Shown: positions 35,583 to 48,385, counted from the stretch's first letter. The stretch: DNA of 64,000 nucleotides from Gnetum montanum (GCA_015680685.1 MNCI01005887.1:216239-280238), one strand, 5' to 3'. Notes: generated from the sequence alone by a model not told the origin. Program-made: numbers and translations.

Positions 35583-35958
35583 TTAGGAACTTGAAACATA
35601 AAACATAATTTTGGTTTTAGATCTAGTTATTAATAAAATTTCAATATGATAAAAACATTATGCTTATACATCAAAATGGTATTATGAACTAGCTAGTTGC
35701 TTGTAGACTGAAAAATTCTATACCAAATGCTAGTGCTAGTATATTATGACAACTAGCATTACCATGCATCCTATGAAAGTAGATTCATAATGAAAGAATG
35801 TAATATTTTTGATTTGAGGTACTATGATACGTAGACATAGAAGGTTGATGAACCTGCAAAGTCCTTAGGTAAATGGAAGTTTGCTTTCTTATTTATCCTT
35901 TGCAACACTTATGTTGTAGTTGTCCTACCATGGAGGACCAAAGTGCAGAAAGATATCC

Positions 35959-36488
35959 TAAAAGAAAATTTACTATAAAACATTCATCAAAATGTGCATC
36001 TAACCAAATTTCATAAAATCACCGAAATGCAGAAATAAACTAAAAATTGACCTCTAGCCATTAATGTTCTTATTTGAACTATGTGAACATGTTTCAGAGA
36101 GCATTTTGGATTCTTCTATCACTCTAATGCTCAACATCAATGGTGTATGTAGACTCTAAGTATTTTTGATATGGACTAAAAACTATAACAGTACTATGAG
36201 TTTGATATTCTAGTACCATTTGTTCTCCCATCTAGAACATTTTATAGGCCAGTAAATCTATTACCAAGGATTAAATTTTGGTTTAAATTAGAAATATGAG
36301 ACCATTCTTGTAAAAAATATTACAACAAATTTAGTTGGTTTCAAATTTAAAACCATTTGTTTTCCATAGTGCGTAAATGGTTACATTGAAACTGTCCATA
36401 ACATGTAAATAGTTATATTAAAACCATTTGTTTTTCATAACTCATAAATGGTTACATTAAAACCTTCCATAATGCATAAATGTTTACA
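35959..36488 (-). repeat. 3' LTR of copia element VII
   Basis: Homologous to 52508-52991 (AAAATCACC, AAATAAAC, ATTGACCT, GTTCTNATTTGAACTA blocks). Both contain imperfect tandem copies of a roughly 30-bp unit CATAAATGGTTACATTGAAAC. The terminal TG is TA here. Confidence 0.8.
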
Positions 36489-36503
36489 TTCTCCCATTTG
36501 GTT
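36489..36503 (-). other. Polypurine tract of copia element VII
   Basis: CCAAATGGGAGAA on the minus strand, abutting the LTR start TGTAAAC. Copia elements typically have a GTGGGAG-like tract here. Confidence 0.65.
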
Positions 36504-36815
36504 TCCATATTTAACCTAATATCCATCAAACTAAACTTTCAAGATATAAATACATTAATGATGGTGATAGTTTCTCTAAATGTGAGTATTATCTTCCATG
36601 TATTACAATGTATTATCTCTCAAACACAATTCCTTATTGGATAACTAAAATTTATGAATAAACCTAATGTTTATTCTAGGTCTTGCCATATGTGAATTTT
36701 CTCTATTAACTATATGTGTAAACTAAATATGAGAAACATCACAATGAAATAAGAGTTTCATTAAGACTATAAAATTGTATATACAAATAAATTACATTAT
36801 GAAACCAAGTCCCAT

Positions 36816-37082
36816 CTAAACTAGATGATCCTTAAATGACTTCGATGACATTCCTTTTGTCAAAGGATTAGCTATCATCAATTTAGTGCTTCTATGCTTA
36901 ATGTCCACTTTCTTTCCCTTAATATGTTTCCTTGTGACTAAGTACTTTATGTCTATGTGTTTACTTTGATTTTCATTCTTATTATTCTTAGCCATAAAGA
37001 CAGTAGATGAAGTATCACAAAATATTCTTAATGGCCTAGATACAGAATCTACAATTCTAAGGCCTAACATGAAACTCGTCAA
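36816..37082 (-). pseudogene. Copia RNase H, fragment
   Basis: 88 codons: LRIFCDTSSTVFMAKNNKNE, KHIDIKYLVTRKHIKGKKVD, MIANPLTKGM. This is the end of the copia RNase H domain. The conserved D-x3-A/T-x5 and KHIDI blocks are visible. Confidence 0.85.
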
Positions 37083-37109
37083 CCATACACCATGTGAAGT
37101 AGCCTCAAA

Positions 37110-38248
37110 TCAAGAAAAAAACTCTAACTCCATTGTGGAAGTAGCAACCAAAGTTTGCTTTCCACTCCTCCAAGATACAGCTACTCTAGCTAGCATAAAA
37201 ACATAACTAGATGTTGACTTCCTTGAATTAATACAACCATTAAAGTTTGAATTAGAGTAGCCAATCACCTCCAGATTGCCAATTCTTCTATACATGAGCA
37301 TGTAATCTTTTGTATCTTGAACGTACCTCATCACCTTCTTTGCAGCCCTTGAGTGGTCAATGCATGGGTTACTTTGATATCTACCAAACATTCCCATAAC
37401 AAATGTAATTTTAGGTCTTGTGCAAACCTGAGCATACATTAGGCTTCCAACTACTAAAGCATATGGAATGTTTCTCATATCTCTTTTCTCTAAATCATTC
37501 CTAGGGCATTGGTTTACATTGAACTTGTCATCCTTCACAATGGATGCTATACTTGATGAACAATCTTTCATTCAAAACCTCTCTAAAGCTTTATTGATAT
37601 AGGTTTGTTGCGACAATACTAGAATACATCGAGATATATCCCTATGGATCTTAATGCTAATTACATAAGATGCCTCACCCATATCCTTCATGTCAAAGTT
37701 CTTAGAGAGAAATTATTTCACCTTGTATAGAAATCCATTATCATTGATTGTAAGAAGGATATCGTGCACATATGGGACAAGGAAATAGATTTTTCTCCCA
37801 TTGACCTTCTAGTACATACATTGATCCATGATGTTCTCTTCAAAACCAAATGAAGTAATGACATCATGGAATTTTAAATACCATTGACGGAGGCCTGTTT
37901 CAATCCATATATGAATTTCTTAAGCTTGCATACCAATTTCTCACCATCACTAGAGGAAACTCCTTTAGGTTGTTTTGTATAAACCTCTTCCTCTAAATTA
38001 CCATTAAGAAATGTCATTTTTAAATTCATTTGATGTAATTTGAAATCAAAATGAGCAACCAATGCCACAATCACACGAAGGAAGTTCTTCTTAAATACAA
38101 GAGAAAAAGTCTCCGTGTAATCTATTCCCTCTCTTTGAGTGAACCATTTAGCAACAAGTCTTGCCTTATATCTTTTAATGTTGCCTAATGAGTCTTTCTT
38201 TTTCTTGAAGAGCCATTTGCATTTAATTATTTTTACACCATCAGGCAA
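37110..38248 (-). pseudogene. Copia reverse transcriptase and RNase H start
   Basis: 37874-38248 holds the RT N-terminal blocks (KCKWLFKKK, RYKARLVAKWFTQREGIDYT, VYTKQPKGV, KLKKFIYGLKQA). At 37761-37772 the catalytic YVDD reads YVHD, so one catalytic Asp is lost. 37110-37571 continues with the linker and RNase H (PYALVVGSLMYAQVCTRPKI, GYSNSNFNGC). Stops and frameshifts separate the pieces. Confidence 0.85.
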
Positions 38249-38689
38249 CTTGACAAGATGATATAGAGTTCATCTTATCTTTCATGGCATCATACCACAA
38301 GTCAGATTCCTTACAACTTAAGGCTTTTGAAAAGGTTTCAAGATCATGTTCTACTCCTATGTTGTAGTTAGATTCTTGTAGATGCACTATATAGTCACTA
38401 GGAAGCGCTCATCATCTTACTCTAGTAGATCTTCTTAATGCTGATTCATCATTCTCCTCAGGAGCATATTGTTCAACAACTTGTTTAATAAGTTTTGGTA
38501 TCTGTTGTTTAGCTAGATCTACTACTTCTTAATTAGCAGTTTGTGGAACTTCAATGATTGATTGTTGTTCATCATGTGTTGGTGCTCTAGGTGTGTTATG
38601 TATAACAATCAGTCTATCACTTGAAGTAGAGGGTTGAACGTATGCATGATATTTCTTAGGGACAATGTTCTAGGATCAATCACTCCCAC

Positions 38690-38985
38690 TAATCAAGTCA
38701 TTCTCAAGAAATTTAGCATTCCTTAATTCCACAAACCTAGTAGTATGTGATGGACAATAAAATCTATATCCCTTAGATAATTTGGAATATCCAACGAAAT
38801 ACCCACTTATGATCCTTAGGTCTAGCTTCTTTTCTTATGGATTATAGACTCTTACTTCATATGGACATCCACAAATGCATATATGTTGCAAACTCGGTTT
38901 TCAATCTTTCCATAATTCAAATGCAATCTTTGAGATAGCCTTGGTTGGAACTCGATTTAATATAAACATAGCCATTTTTGATATT
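38690..38985 (-). pseudogene. Copia integrase C-terminal region
   Basis: Decodes on the minus strand as ILNRVPTKAISK, then GCPYEVRVYNP, GYFVGYSKLSKGYRFYCPSH, the typical plant copia block after the integrase core. The catalytic core itself is absent: only a few bases separate this from the zinc knuckle. Confidence 0.7.
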
Positions 38986-38992
38986 TAGGAAA

Positions 38993-39031
38993 AACCTTCT
39001 TTACATGTCATTTCTTTTTGCAGAAAAAGCA
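38993..39031 (-). pseudogene. Copia Gag zinc knuckle (CCHC), decayed
   Basis: Reads CFFCKKK, stop, HVKKV. The first two Cys and the His of C-x2-C-x4-H-x4-C remain. The Gly before His is a stop and the last Cys is Val. It lies directly next to the integrase C-terminus, so protease and integrase core have been deleted. Confidence 0.65.
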
Positions 39032-40302
39032 TCTAGATTCCTTCTTAATATAAACTTATGTAGGCAGTTTGTTCTTCCTCTTATTCCTGGGTTGCCTCTT
39101 ATTTTTTCCTTGTAAAGCCAAATGCACACTCTCTCCCACTTCCATAGCAAGTCTACCCTCTTCTTGTACACACATGATCATTAGTTCATTGATTAACCAT
39201 TTTTCCCTATGTGTGTTATAAGAAATCTTAAAGGGTCTGTACTGCTATGGGAGCGTGTTCAAGATGTAGTGCATAAGGAAAGACTCTAACACCTCAACCT
39301 CAAGTGTTTTTAGTTGACTGACTATATCCCTCATTTGCATGATGTCCTCATGCACACCATGAATTCTGATGAGCTTCATGAATGAAAATTTCATTATTAA
39401 GATGCTAGCCAAAGCTTTTTCTAATGACTCAAATTGTTTATCAATTACCTTCATCAAAACTCATACATTGTTATACTGTTCCAATAAACCATGCATATCA
39501 ACTAAGATCTTGATCTTTATGAACATGACACAAAGGCAATTAGATAGCTCCCATTTTTCATAACGACCAACATCATCTAGTTGGTTGGTTTCCATAATGG
39601 TAGGTGGTTCATCTTAACAGATAGCATAGTCAATGTACATCTAGCCTAAATGAAAGAGAATTCTCTCCTTCCACATCTTATAATTATCACCCTTTAATTT
39701 AGAAAATTCGCATTTAAAATCAAAGTAGTTCACAAGTTGTACTACTGCCTAAATTAAAACATGCTTATGTCATTAAATTTGAGGTTAAAATACTATATGA
39801 CATGTTCACTAATGTAAATTATGCATAAAATATGAATCAACTGACATAAAAATTACATGTGAGCTAAATTTTTAATTCAAATATATTCATATATCCTTAT
39901 GATGAAACTATTAAATTATATCCCTTTTCTTAATCCCTATGGGAAAATTAAGAAAAATAGTTGAATACATCATCCTAATTAATCATATTAAATATAATAA
40001 AAATTCTTGTGGGATAAAATCTGTTATATTGATTAATCACAGTTTAATGTTTATTTATCATATTTGATCTAAAAACTCTTAATATATAATTTTGCATAAT
40101 TAAAGATGTTGTGGCTACTCTTTAATTATACAAAATTACATAGATTAATAGTCATTTATTTTTATGCAGAAAAACTATTTTTCCTAATGTATATATCAAT
40201 ATGTCACTTTATAGATATATACAAAAATAAATTACTAAATTCTAACATTCCTTAAGAAATATGGTGTTAAAATAAACACAATTTTATTTTAGAAATATTA
40301 AT
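39032..40302 (-). pseudogene. Copia gag, 3' portion
   Basis: 39245-39457 reads FESLEKALASILIMKFSFMK..., typical copia Gag. Beyond about 39600 the sequence is AT-rich and decayed. It ends in TTAAT, the left TSD of element III, and resumes at 51863. Confidence 0.6.
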
Positions 40303-41116
40303 TAATGAATTGCTGTCGCCAGGTTGTGTCGACATGATCACGTCAATGTAAGGTTTGATGCATTGACGCAGTGTCTTATCTTGCCTATAAATACGTGTTC
40401 ACTAGCTGCATTTATGACATCTATTCATTAGTAGCTAGCTAAACTCTTTTTTTTTGTCTTTCCAAAGTTAGAATATTTTCTAAGTACCCATAGAAGGCGT
40501 GAGAAGTGTACGGATCTTTATTCAAGCATTGATGTACCTAAGCACCTTGGTGTGATTGACAATAAAAATGAGCTTTCTTCATAAACCTTGCAACACTTGG
40601 ACTTAGCTTAATGTTTACTTAATGCATTTATTATTCATGCACTTTACTTTAATGAATTTAATTAATTAATTAAGTTTAGATAATTCATACACATAAGTAC
40701 GACCATCTTGAGCATACGCTTAATGCTTGGTAATCCTAGTAGCACTTAACACTTGGTAACCTAGTAGCATTGTGATGTGTTGAGGATGTGTATGGTAGAT
40801 GGGAGCCAATGTTTATGTTAGGATTAGCTAACCATTAGTTAGTTATTAGATTAATTAAATATCTAATTACTTTATTTTCAAAACTTAGGTGAATTAAATA
40901 AAAAATATAAAATGATAAAAATTATATAACTTAGTTACACTTAACCATACCCTTGCACCTCACAAGTAAAATTATGAAGGCAATGATCACATCCGTTAAA
41001 TTCACTACATAGACTTAGTGCACTTAGAGAGCTAAAGTCTATAGAATTTGACTGGATCACTTAGTGAACACTAGTGATTCATATGAATGGGTGTAGGAAC
41101 TACTCACTACTCATCA
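40303..41116 (+). repeat. 5' LTR of element III (814 bp)
   Basis: TAATGAATTGCTG...CTACTCATCA; the first G of TG is A. U3 holds GATGCATTGACGCAG. TATA box TATAAATA at 40386-40393. R/U5 holds CTTGGTAATCCTAGTAGC and CTTGGTAACCTAGTAGC. Confidence 0.85.
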
Positions 41117-41117
41117 T

Positions 41118-41135
41118 TGGCATCATTGCTGGGGA
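41118..41135 (+). other. PBS of element III (tRNA-Asp type)
   Basis: TGGCATCATTGCTGGGGA directly after the LTR; two CpG-type changes from TGGCGCCGTTGCTGGGGA. Confidence 0.8.
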
Positions 41136-41267
41136 CTTTAGTTAGCTACATGCGCTACCTAAGAGTTAGTAAAATTATACAATGACATTATAATGAACTT
41201 GAAAGTTCACATCATTAAGACAAGTAATAATACTAACAAAAGCACACTATTCTTCTTCTAATCTAAT

Positions 41268-42336
41268 ATGGCTTCTTCTTATAGGGGAGATTCTCTGCCC
41301 TAACTATGCAATGTGGTCTATACTCATCCCAATGAGTATGCTTTAGACTTCATCTTTAGCCTACATTAGGATAAAAAATTGTGGTGGAGGTTCATGAAGG
41401 GCAACATTATGTTACCACTTGATCAATTAGTTCCTGCCATGCTACTTCAAACTCTTATGAAATTAGGCATCACAGTGCTCAATGCCGAGTATGTTGTGCA
41501 GGGTCATGATTATTGAGATTATCATCCCACTAAGGCAGAACAAAAGAATGATCGGAAACATGAGATTTTCTATGAGGCATCACAGGGAAAATAGTTCATA
41601 AACCCCTTGTTCCTACTAGGCCATAAAAGAGGAGAGGATCCCTTCTTTGGGGGTTCTCAAAACATTAATTCTTCTTCTCTCTTTTTTGATGAATGGGTCC
41701 CATGACCATGGGGGCTCCAATTGAGGGAGTCAGGGCAAGAAACAAGATAAGCACCATGACAAAGATAGATATGTTGAATGCAAACATGACCAAAGAAGAG
41801 GGAGTAGCAAGCACCGTGCTAGTGTTGGCTCTCCTCCTTCTTCACCTTTGATGTCCTCATCTTCTTCCTCCTCTAGCTTTGACCAAAGCTATAGAGAACA
41901 AGATCATGATGGAGGTGCCCAATGAGACATAAATGATAATGGGACCTATTGGAATAGTAAAGACTAGGGGCATGGAAAATCAAGGAAGGCCCACCACCAT
42001 GAAATAAGGGGTAGCAAAGTGCATCATAGGGCTATGACTATTATGAGCCTTTTCTTGCAATAAGAAATATGTTGAATATTGTAGAGGTCATGTGGATTTT
42101 AAAAAGGCATATGAAAGACAACAAAATCAAATGGTTGGATATGAATAATATCACCAAGTTCGAAGGGTGATACAACTTAGATTAACCAAATCATCTTCAA
42201 TCCTTTTATGATGCCCGTGTCTTATAGAACATTAAAAATAAATGGAAAAAACTAAAGTTGTTCGCTAGGACACTTATCAAAGAGGCTGAAAGTTAGTACT
42301 AGTCCTTAGAATTAGAATCAATCAAACAATGGAGTA
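41268..42336 (+). pseudogene. Gag N-terminal part of element III
   Basis: Starts ATGGCTTCTTC. Homologous to the first 1.1 kb of element II gag (TACTCATCCCRATGAGTAT, TTAAAGTTGTT..AGGACACT blocks), but with many stops. It ends at the 3' LTR junction at 42337, where GGAGTATGATG fits both gag and the LTR start, consistent with a deletion across short homology. Confidence 0.65.
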
Positions 42337-42535
42337 TGATGAATTATTGTTACTAGGCTCTTGTCAATGTAGGTTTGATGCATTGATGTGTATGCATTGA
42401 TGCAGTGTCTTGTCTTGCCTATAAATATGTGCTCACTAGCCGCATTTATGACATCCATTCATTAGTAGCTAGCTAAACTCTTACAATTTTTTCTTTCCAA
42501 AATTAGAATATTTTCTAAGTGCCCATAGTAGGAGT
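42337..42535 (+). repeat. 3' LTR of element III, first part
   Basis: TGATGAATTATTGTTACTAG onward; U3 has repeated GATGCATTGATG. TATAAATA at 42420-42427. Interrupted at 42536 by a solo LTR; the rest is 51237-51857. Confidence 0.8.
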
Positions 42536-42645
42536 TGAAACACCATCAAATTTAGGCTACAACATCTCGACTACAAATTTGTCTAAGTGTCAACATGAGG
42601 TAATTTTTTCTAAGTGTTAGGACTACTCTTTCCACTATCCTAGAG

Positions 42646-43470
42646 TGATGGAATGCGATATCGCATGGGCTGTGATATCGAGTACGCGATATCGTGTTGT
42701 CCCCCGCAATATCGTGTACGCAATATCGTGGTGCCCCGCCAAGTCTATAAATAAGAGGCAAATCTCCCTTGTTTCTAAGTTTAGGCCTAGGTCATAGCAA
42801 AACTCTAGCATTTTTACCTCTCCAAAGATAGAATAATTTCCATGTGCCCATAGTAGAAGCTCCAAAGTGAATGGATCTTTATTCAAGCAAATATTGTACC
42901 TAAACACAAGTTTGTGTATGGAAATAAAGACAAACTTCTTGGATAAACCTTGTAGTGCATGGAATAGGCTAAATAGGATTTTAATTAATGTTATTTATTG
43001 TTTATCATTTAAATGCTTTATTAGTTGATTAAATCTCTCTCAACCCTTCTCCCATAGTTAAGTGCATTCAGTACGACCGCTTCGAGCACGTGCGTTACTC
43101 TTGGTGATCCCAGTAACGAATAGCGTTTGGTAACCAACGTTGCATTGGTTTAGGGTGTGAATGGTAAGTGGGAACAGATGCTGATGCTAGGTTAATTAAG
43201 GCTTAGTTAGTTAGTTAAAGTTAGTTAATTAGTCTCTTCACCCTTCACCTCGTCAGCATAGGAGATAAAATAGAAAAGACATAAAAATCACATACCTCAG
43301 ACTTAACCATACAACTGTGACAAATACAAGTAAGTTTTGGAAGACAACGAATGATTAACCTTAAGTGTTCCATAAGGCGTGTAGGCACTTAGTCTACAGA
43401 GTTTGACCGGATCGCGTGTGTAATGCTCGTATTCGTATGGTTGAGTGTAGGGGTACCTCACCACTCATCA
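42646..43470 (+). repeat. 5' LTR of element II (825 bp)
   Basis: TGATGGAATGCGATATCG...CCACTCATCA. U3 has five GATATCG/AATATCG motifs (42653-42730). TATAAATA at 42746-42753. R/U5 has GGTGATCCCAGTAACG and GGTAACC. Confidence 0.9.
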
Positions 43471-43471
43471 T

Positions 43472-43489
43472 TGGCGCCGTTGCTGGGAA
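43472..43489 (+). other. PBS of element II (tRNA-Asp)
   Basis: TGGCGCCGTTGCTGGGAA; 16 of 18 bases match the complement of the 3' end of plant tRNA-Asp(GTC). Confidence 0.9.
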
Positions 43490-43614
43490 CTAAGTGTTTG
43501 TGCACTAAGTAGAACATAGGAGGTCACTCACATCGTTGGGAGCTTAAACAAACCCTTAGGGTTAATTAAATGAAAAATTATATAACAGTTAATCAGCACA
43601 CCGAATAAGAAATA

Positions 43615-46600
43615 ATGTCTTCTTCTTCTAACAAAAGCACTTCACCTCCTAGGAATTACACAAGAAATAGTCGGTACTCTAACACACATAACCGTGAACC
43701 ACTAGTTCCTCAATAGTACCGGGTGGTATATACTCATCCCGATGAGTATATACTTGATTTTACTTTTATCCTCCGTCAGGATGAACAAATGTGTTAGAGA
43801 GATTTGCAAGGTAACATAGTGTTACCTCCAGATCGGGCAGTCCCTAACATGCTTCTTCGTGCTCTTGCACAGATAGGCATGACACAGCTATATGCTGAAT
43901 ACGTTGTAGATGATTTTGACATAAGGGATTACCATCCCACAGAAGTGCAATGTTTAAGGGACTTGCAGCAGGAGATCCACCATACATTGTTGAAGGGAAA
44001 AGGGGTCCTACATGTCCTAAGCGAAATTGGAGATGGTGAACCACTTATAATGGGTTCTCCATCAAATGATGTTCCCCCTCCTAACAATAATGAGGAGGTG
44101 GGGTATCAGAACCCTCACTCCATGATACACAACCCTGGTTCTAATCCCCATGAATGCCAACTGTTCACTAAGGGAACGAAAACACATGACAAGGACGGGC
44201 ATTCAGATCATCATCACGATCGGGGTCGTAGCCACAGAAGAGAAGGTAAGAAACATCATCATGGTGATGGTTCTCCTTCTTCTTCCCCTTCATCACATCA
44301 TTCACCCTCTCTTTCCACATCAGGACGCAATCATAAAGAGCATAACGGTGAGGATAAGGGTAAGCAAAATGAGAGACCTCGACAAGAGAGTTGAGAGAGA
44401 GGACAAGAGCACTCTAGAGAGTCTAGGCATGAAATAAGGGAAAGTAGGGAACCATGTAGGCATCATAGACGTCATGAAAGAGATGATCATGATGAGCCCC
44501 TACTTGCCACCCAAAGTATGATAGATATTACAGAGGCTGTGAGGATACCAACAGGGCATCAAAAAGATAGTCAAATTAAGAGACTAGATATGAACAATAT
44601 CCCATGCTTCGAAGGGGGATACAACACTGATCTGCAAAATCATTTACAGGCATTCCACGATGCCTGTGCCTTGCAAAATATTGAGAATGAGTGGCAAAAA
44701 TTAAAGTTGTTTCTTAGGACACTCATAAAGGAAGTAGAGAGTTAGTACCAGTCCTTCGAACTGGAAACCATTAGGAGGTGGAGTACGATGTTAGAAATCT
44801 TTAACGATAAATACCAAACATACTCCAGAGTGTCCAACTTGCGTAAGTAGATCCAAGGATGGAAGCAGGGTAATCACGAACCCTTGGATGCTGCCATGGG
44901 CCGATATTATGAATTGCTACATCGTTTCCTGGGCCATGGTTACGCACAACGGGATCAACTGTGCCACCTCATAGATGGGCTAAGACATGAAACTAGGAGA
45001 ACCCTTGGGACTTATGCCCAAGGGAGATTATCAGAACTTAGATCCCATGAAATTCATTAATTGTTGGAACAAGTAGCTAAAGAAGAAGAGGAGCTATGGG
45101 AAAGAGAAAGCATGGAAGAATATAACCACGATCCTTCCCTCCAGAAGAGGGGAGTGAGATTCTACGATGAAGAGGATGAGTCATCACTCGAGGAGTTGGT
45201 GAATAGAAAAACCTTGTCGCTTCAAAAGCTAACAACAAAAGTATTGGCTAAGGTAGATGAAATATGGAGCTCCTTAGAGAGTAAAATTGAAACTGTCCTG
45301 AAAATTGTAGAGGAGTCTAAGGAGGAATGAAGTAGTGACCAAAACCAGAAAAAGTGGAGAGATTCAGGCCATGCACATGACAAGGGTAAGGGAAAAACGA
45401 CTATCTCCAATGAGGTTGTGGATTCGGACACAGATAATGACGGTGGATGTGAGATTTTCCAATATGACCATCCTAAGGGATGTTGCCCAATAATCTCACA
45501 TCTACAAGAGTTCGGGGTGTATGCGCTCAACCCAAGACTTAACAGATGGCAGGAACCCCGAAGGTTACCTTATCCCCAAGGTAACCCAAGGCAGTTCCAC
45601 CAACCATTAACGTATTATCCAAGTGGAACTCTGCCACAACCTATTAGGCAATACTAGTAGTCGCAACACACATAGTTATGGGGGATGCCACCACCTAGAC
45701 AACAATACCCGTATCGGCAACTAGATCCGTATGGCTACTATGTGCAGCAGCCGGTCTCTACACATGACTCTGTGGGTCGTGTGTCATCACCACGTCACTA
45801 CCAAGCTTAGGAGTATTATAGGACTCCCTCTCCTATGGAAGACACACCACACGCGTACCATCCTCCGAATCCATCTGCCACTCTTGCACCATTAGGTCCA
45901 ATACCACCTACTCCAACAATGCAAGGGGAACTCCTTACTCAACCGTAGCAACGTAATGCTACGAGAGCTATAAACCTTCAACCTGCTACTCGTTCTAACA
46001 ACCAAAAGAAGAGAATACCTTTCTTTAGAATCAAAAGCCCAAACAAGCTCTCACAACCACAAGCAGTTGAGTCTGTGCACGCTCCTCCAACAATTAAGGC
46101 TTCGGAGCTCCCTTCAAACCAACAATAAAGCTTAATGCACACGGTTATGTTAACGCATATCGTTACTGACTAGATCAAGGTAGGCCACCTTATCAGGAAA
46201 CTCTCTGATCCTAGAAGTCCCTTAATCTACCTCCAAGTCACTAGGAATGAACCTCATAAGGCTCTTCTTGACTCAGGTTTCGGAGTCAACTTAACCTCAC
46301 GAGAAATGTATAAAGCTTGAAACCTTCCTCCACTCAAGAAGAGCAATATTCAACTAGAGCTAGTTGACCAATCCATCACCATTCCCTTGGGATTGGTGGA
46401 GGACATTATTACCACTGTGTGTGGTTGGTCATACCCAGCTAATTTCCTGGTGATAGAAGTCAACGGTAGCAAAGGGAACTTCCCAATTATAATGGGAAGG
46501 TCATGGCTAAGTACAATAGATGCATGCCTAGGAATCCGCAATCTTTCCTTGGAGATATCTAAGGTAAATATTTATGAAAAGTTCGAGAAGAAAAAAGTTC

Positions 46601-46977
46601 CATGCATCACATACAGTGACTCAGAGGGTGATGACATGGAGGAATGCTCAGCATCTCCTGCATGCAACTGGTGTTCCCTAGAAACTCAGATCCAAAGATG
46701 CCTATATGTAGCAACCACACAACAAGAGAACACCTAGTGGTTGATAGCTGATCGAAAGAGCAACCGACCAACATGCATGAAACAAATTGGGAAAATAACT
46801 CATGGCAACAATGAAGGCATAGATACATTGGAGTATGAGCATCGCCAACTTCCACCCCTTAACCTGAAAACATCAATCGGAAGAAGTTGGATACTTTTAA
46901 GAAATTCAAATAGGTGCTCATTATTTTGGATTTCTTCCTTTCCATTTAGTCATGGGGGAGATGGCCACCTATGCTAA
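43615..46977 (+). pseudogene. Gag-protease polyprotein of element II (one frame, stops only)
   Basis: From the ATG at 43615 (MSSSSNKSTSPPRNY) one frame runs 1,120 codons to a TAA at 46975. About sixteen stops interrupt it and I find no frameshift. Gag: conserved start (YTHPDEYILDF, LPPDRAVPNMLLRALAQIG), His/Arg/Ser-rich hinge (44200-44400), Gag core (LQAFHDACALQNIENEWQKL, LGTYAQGRLSELRSHE), coiled region rich in Glu/Lys, then CEIFQYDHPKGCC (45451-45489), then a Pro/Tyr/Gln-rich tail. Protease at about 46216-46600: ALLDSG (catalytic), VEDIITTVCGWSYPANFLVI, FPIIMGRSWLSTIDA. Many stops look like TGG, CAG, CAA or CGA changed by one transition. Confidence 0.85.
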
Positions 46978-48380
46978 TCATTTGAGGCCCTTAGTTCTTT
47001 TTAGTTTTTGTTTTACACATTTTTTTTGCACATTTTTTTTTTATAAATTTCTTTAACTTTTCTTGTTTTTTTTACAACATCGTTATACTTTTTCATTTCT
47101 TGTGTGTGTGTGTGTGTGTGAGTGTGTTATCCATCTTGTCAAGTTTGTCATTTAATAAGTGTTCTTCATGATGGTATGAACTATTTTCCTATTGATTGCT
47201 AATGTTTGGTTTTTACCTTTAAGTTATGATGTTGATACTAAGGTATGGTTCTTTTGATATGACAAGTAATGAATCCACTTCATTCATACATCCAAAAATT
47301 TCTATGGTCTCTCTCGGCTTGGAAATGTACAGTCCCTTTTTAAATAAGAACTATCAATGAATTGGTGACTGGGCATTTCTCAACCTAAGGAAGGACTCAA
47401 GGATTGAAAAGGGTGTGGCTTCAAGGGAACTTGATGCATTTGTGTTGGCCATTCTCTTGGGTGCTTGGATGTGTTCTTCTTGAGTTTTCTTACCGTTTCG
47501 ACATTACTCAATTATCGGGAAGCTGAAAAAATAAAAATAATAAAGTCTTTGCATGGTGTGGTTCTCACACATAAACATATAAAACAACAAAAAATAGAAA
47601 AAAAAACTATGAGAATTCAAAGCACACCCCTTAGATGAAATAATCATTTGGGCTACAAGCACTAGTTATGGAACTAAAATAAAAATGTTCCCTCTAACTA
47701 AGGCCCTTCTCACTTCTCATTCTCTCCTCCTTGTTTCCTCAGAATGATGGTGGCTCTTGGGTGAAGGCATTCTTGTTACTTCAAGAGGATAGATTGGCCG
47801 AATGTATTAATGTAAAGTCACTGGATGTGGTTTGTTGAGGCCGGACTTGGAATGGGATCCACTAAGTCACATTAATCATGAAATCCACAAGGGCCTGTAC
47901 ACCACCTTGTTCTTGAGATTCCATTCCATTCTCCTCTTCCCATCATTCTTCCTCCATTGTTCACCTCATTTCCAGTTGTATCATTAGTGTATATCTTGGT
48001 GGATGCATTGTTTTCTTTTTGGTAAATTCTTCTGGTTATGACTTTAACTCTTGTTCCAAATGACATTCCCAGAGCCTATGGACTTTTTGAATGTGGGTTT
48101 GTCAGGGCATTAAAGGCATGAGCCTACTTTGGGAAGGACCCACTAGCATTCCTATTTGGTGCACCAGTTAAATTCTTTCCCCTAACATTTTTGCAATCTA
48201 TATTATTTTGTTCATTTCCATCTTGACATCCATTTCATCAACGTTATAGTTGTCTCTTTTTCGGTATCTTTTTTGTTCTTTTTCTTTCTCCATTCTATCG
48301 CTACTGGAGGTTCACTCTTAGTCATGGGGGTCCGGACCCAAATTTTTTCAATTTTCTCCTAACCCCTACACCTTCGATAG
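46978..48380 (+). other. Non-coding interior of element II
   Basis: No gene. T-rich tract at 46990-47090, TG microsatellite at 47101-47127. Colinear with 10185-11598 of element IV (minus). Confidence 0.75.
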
Positions 48381-48385
48381 TCACC

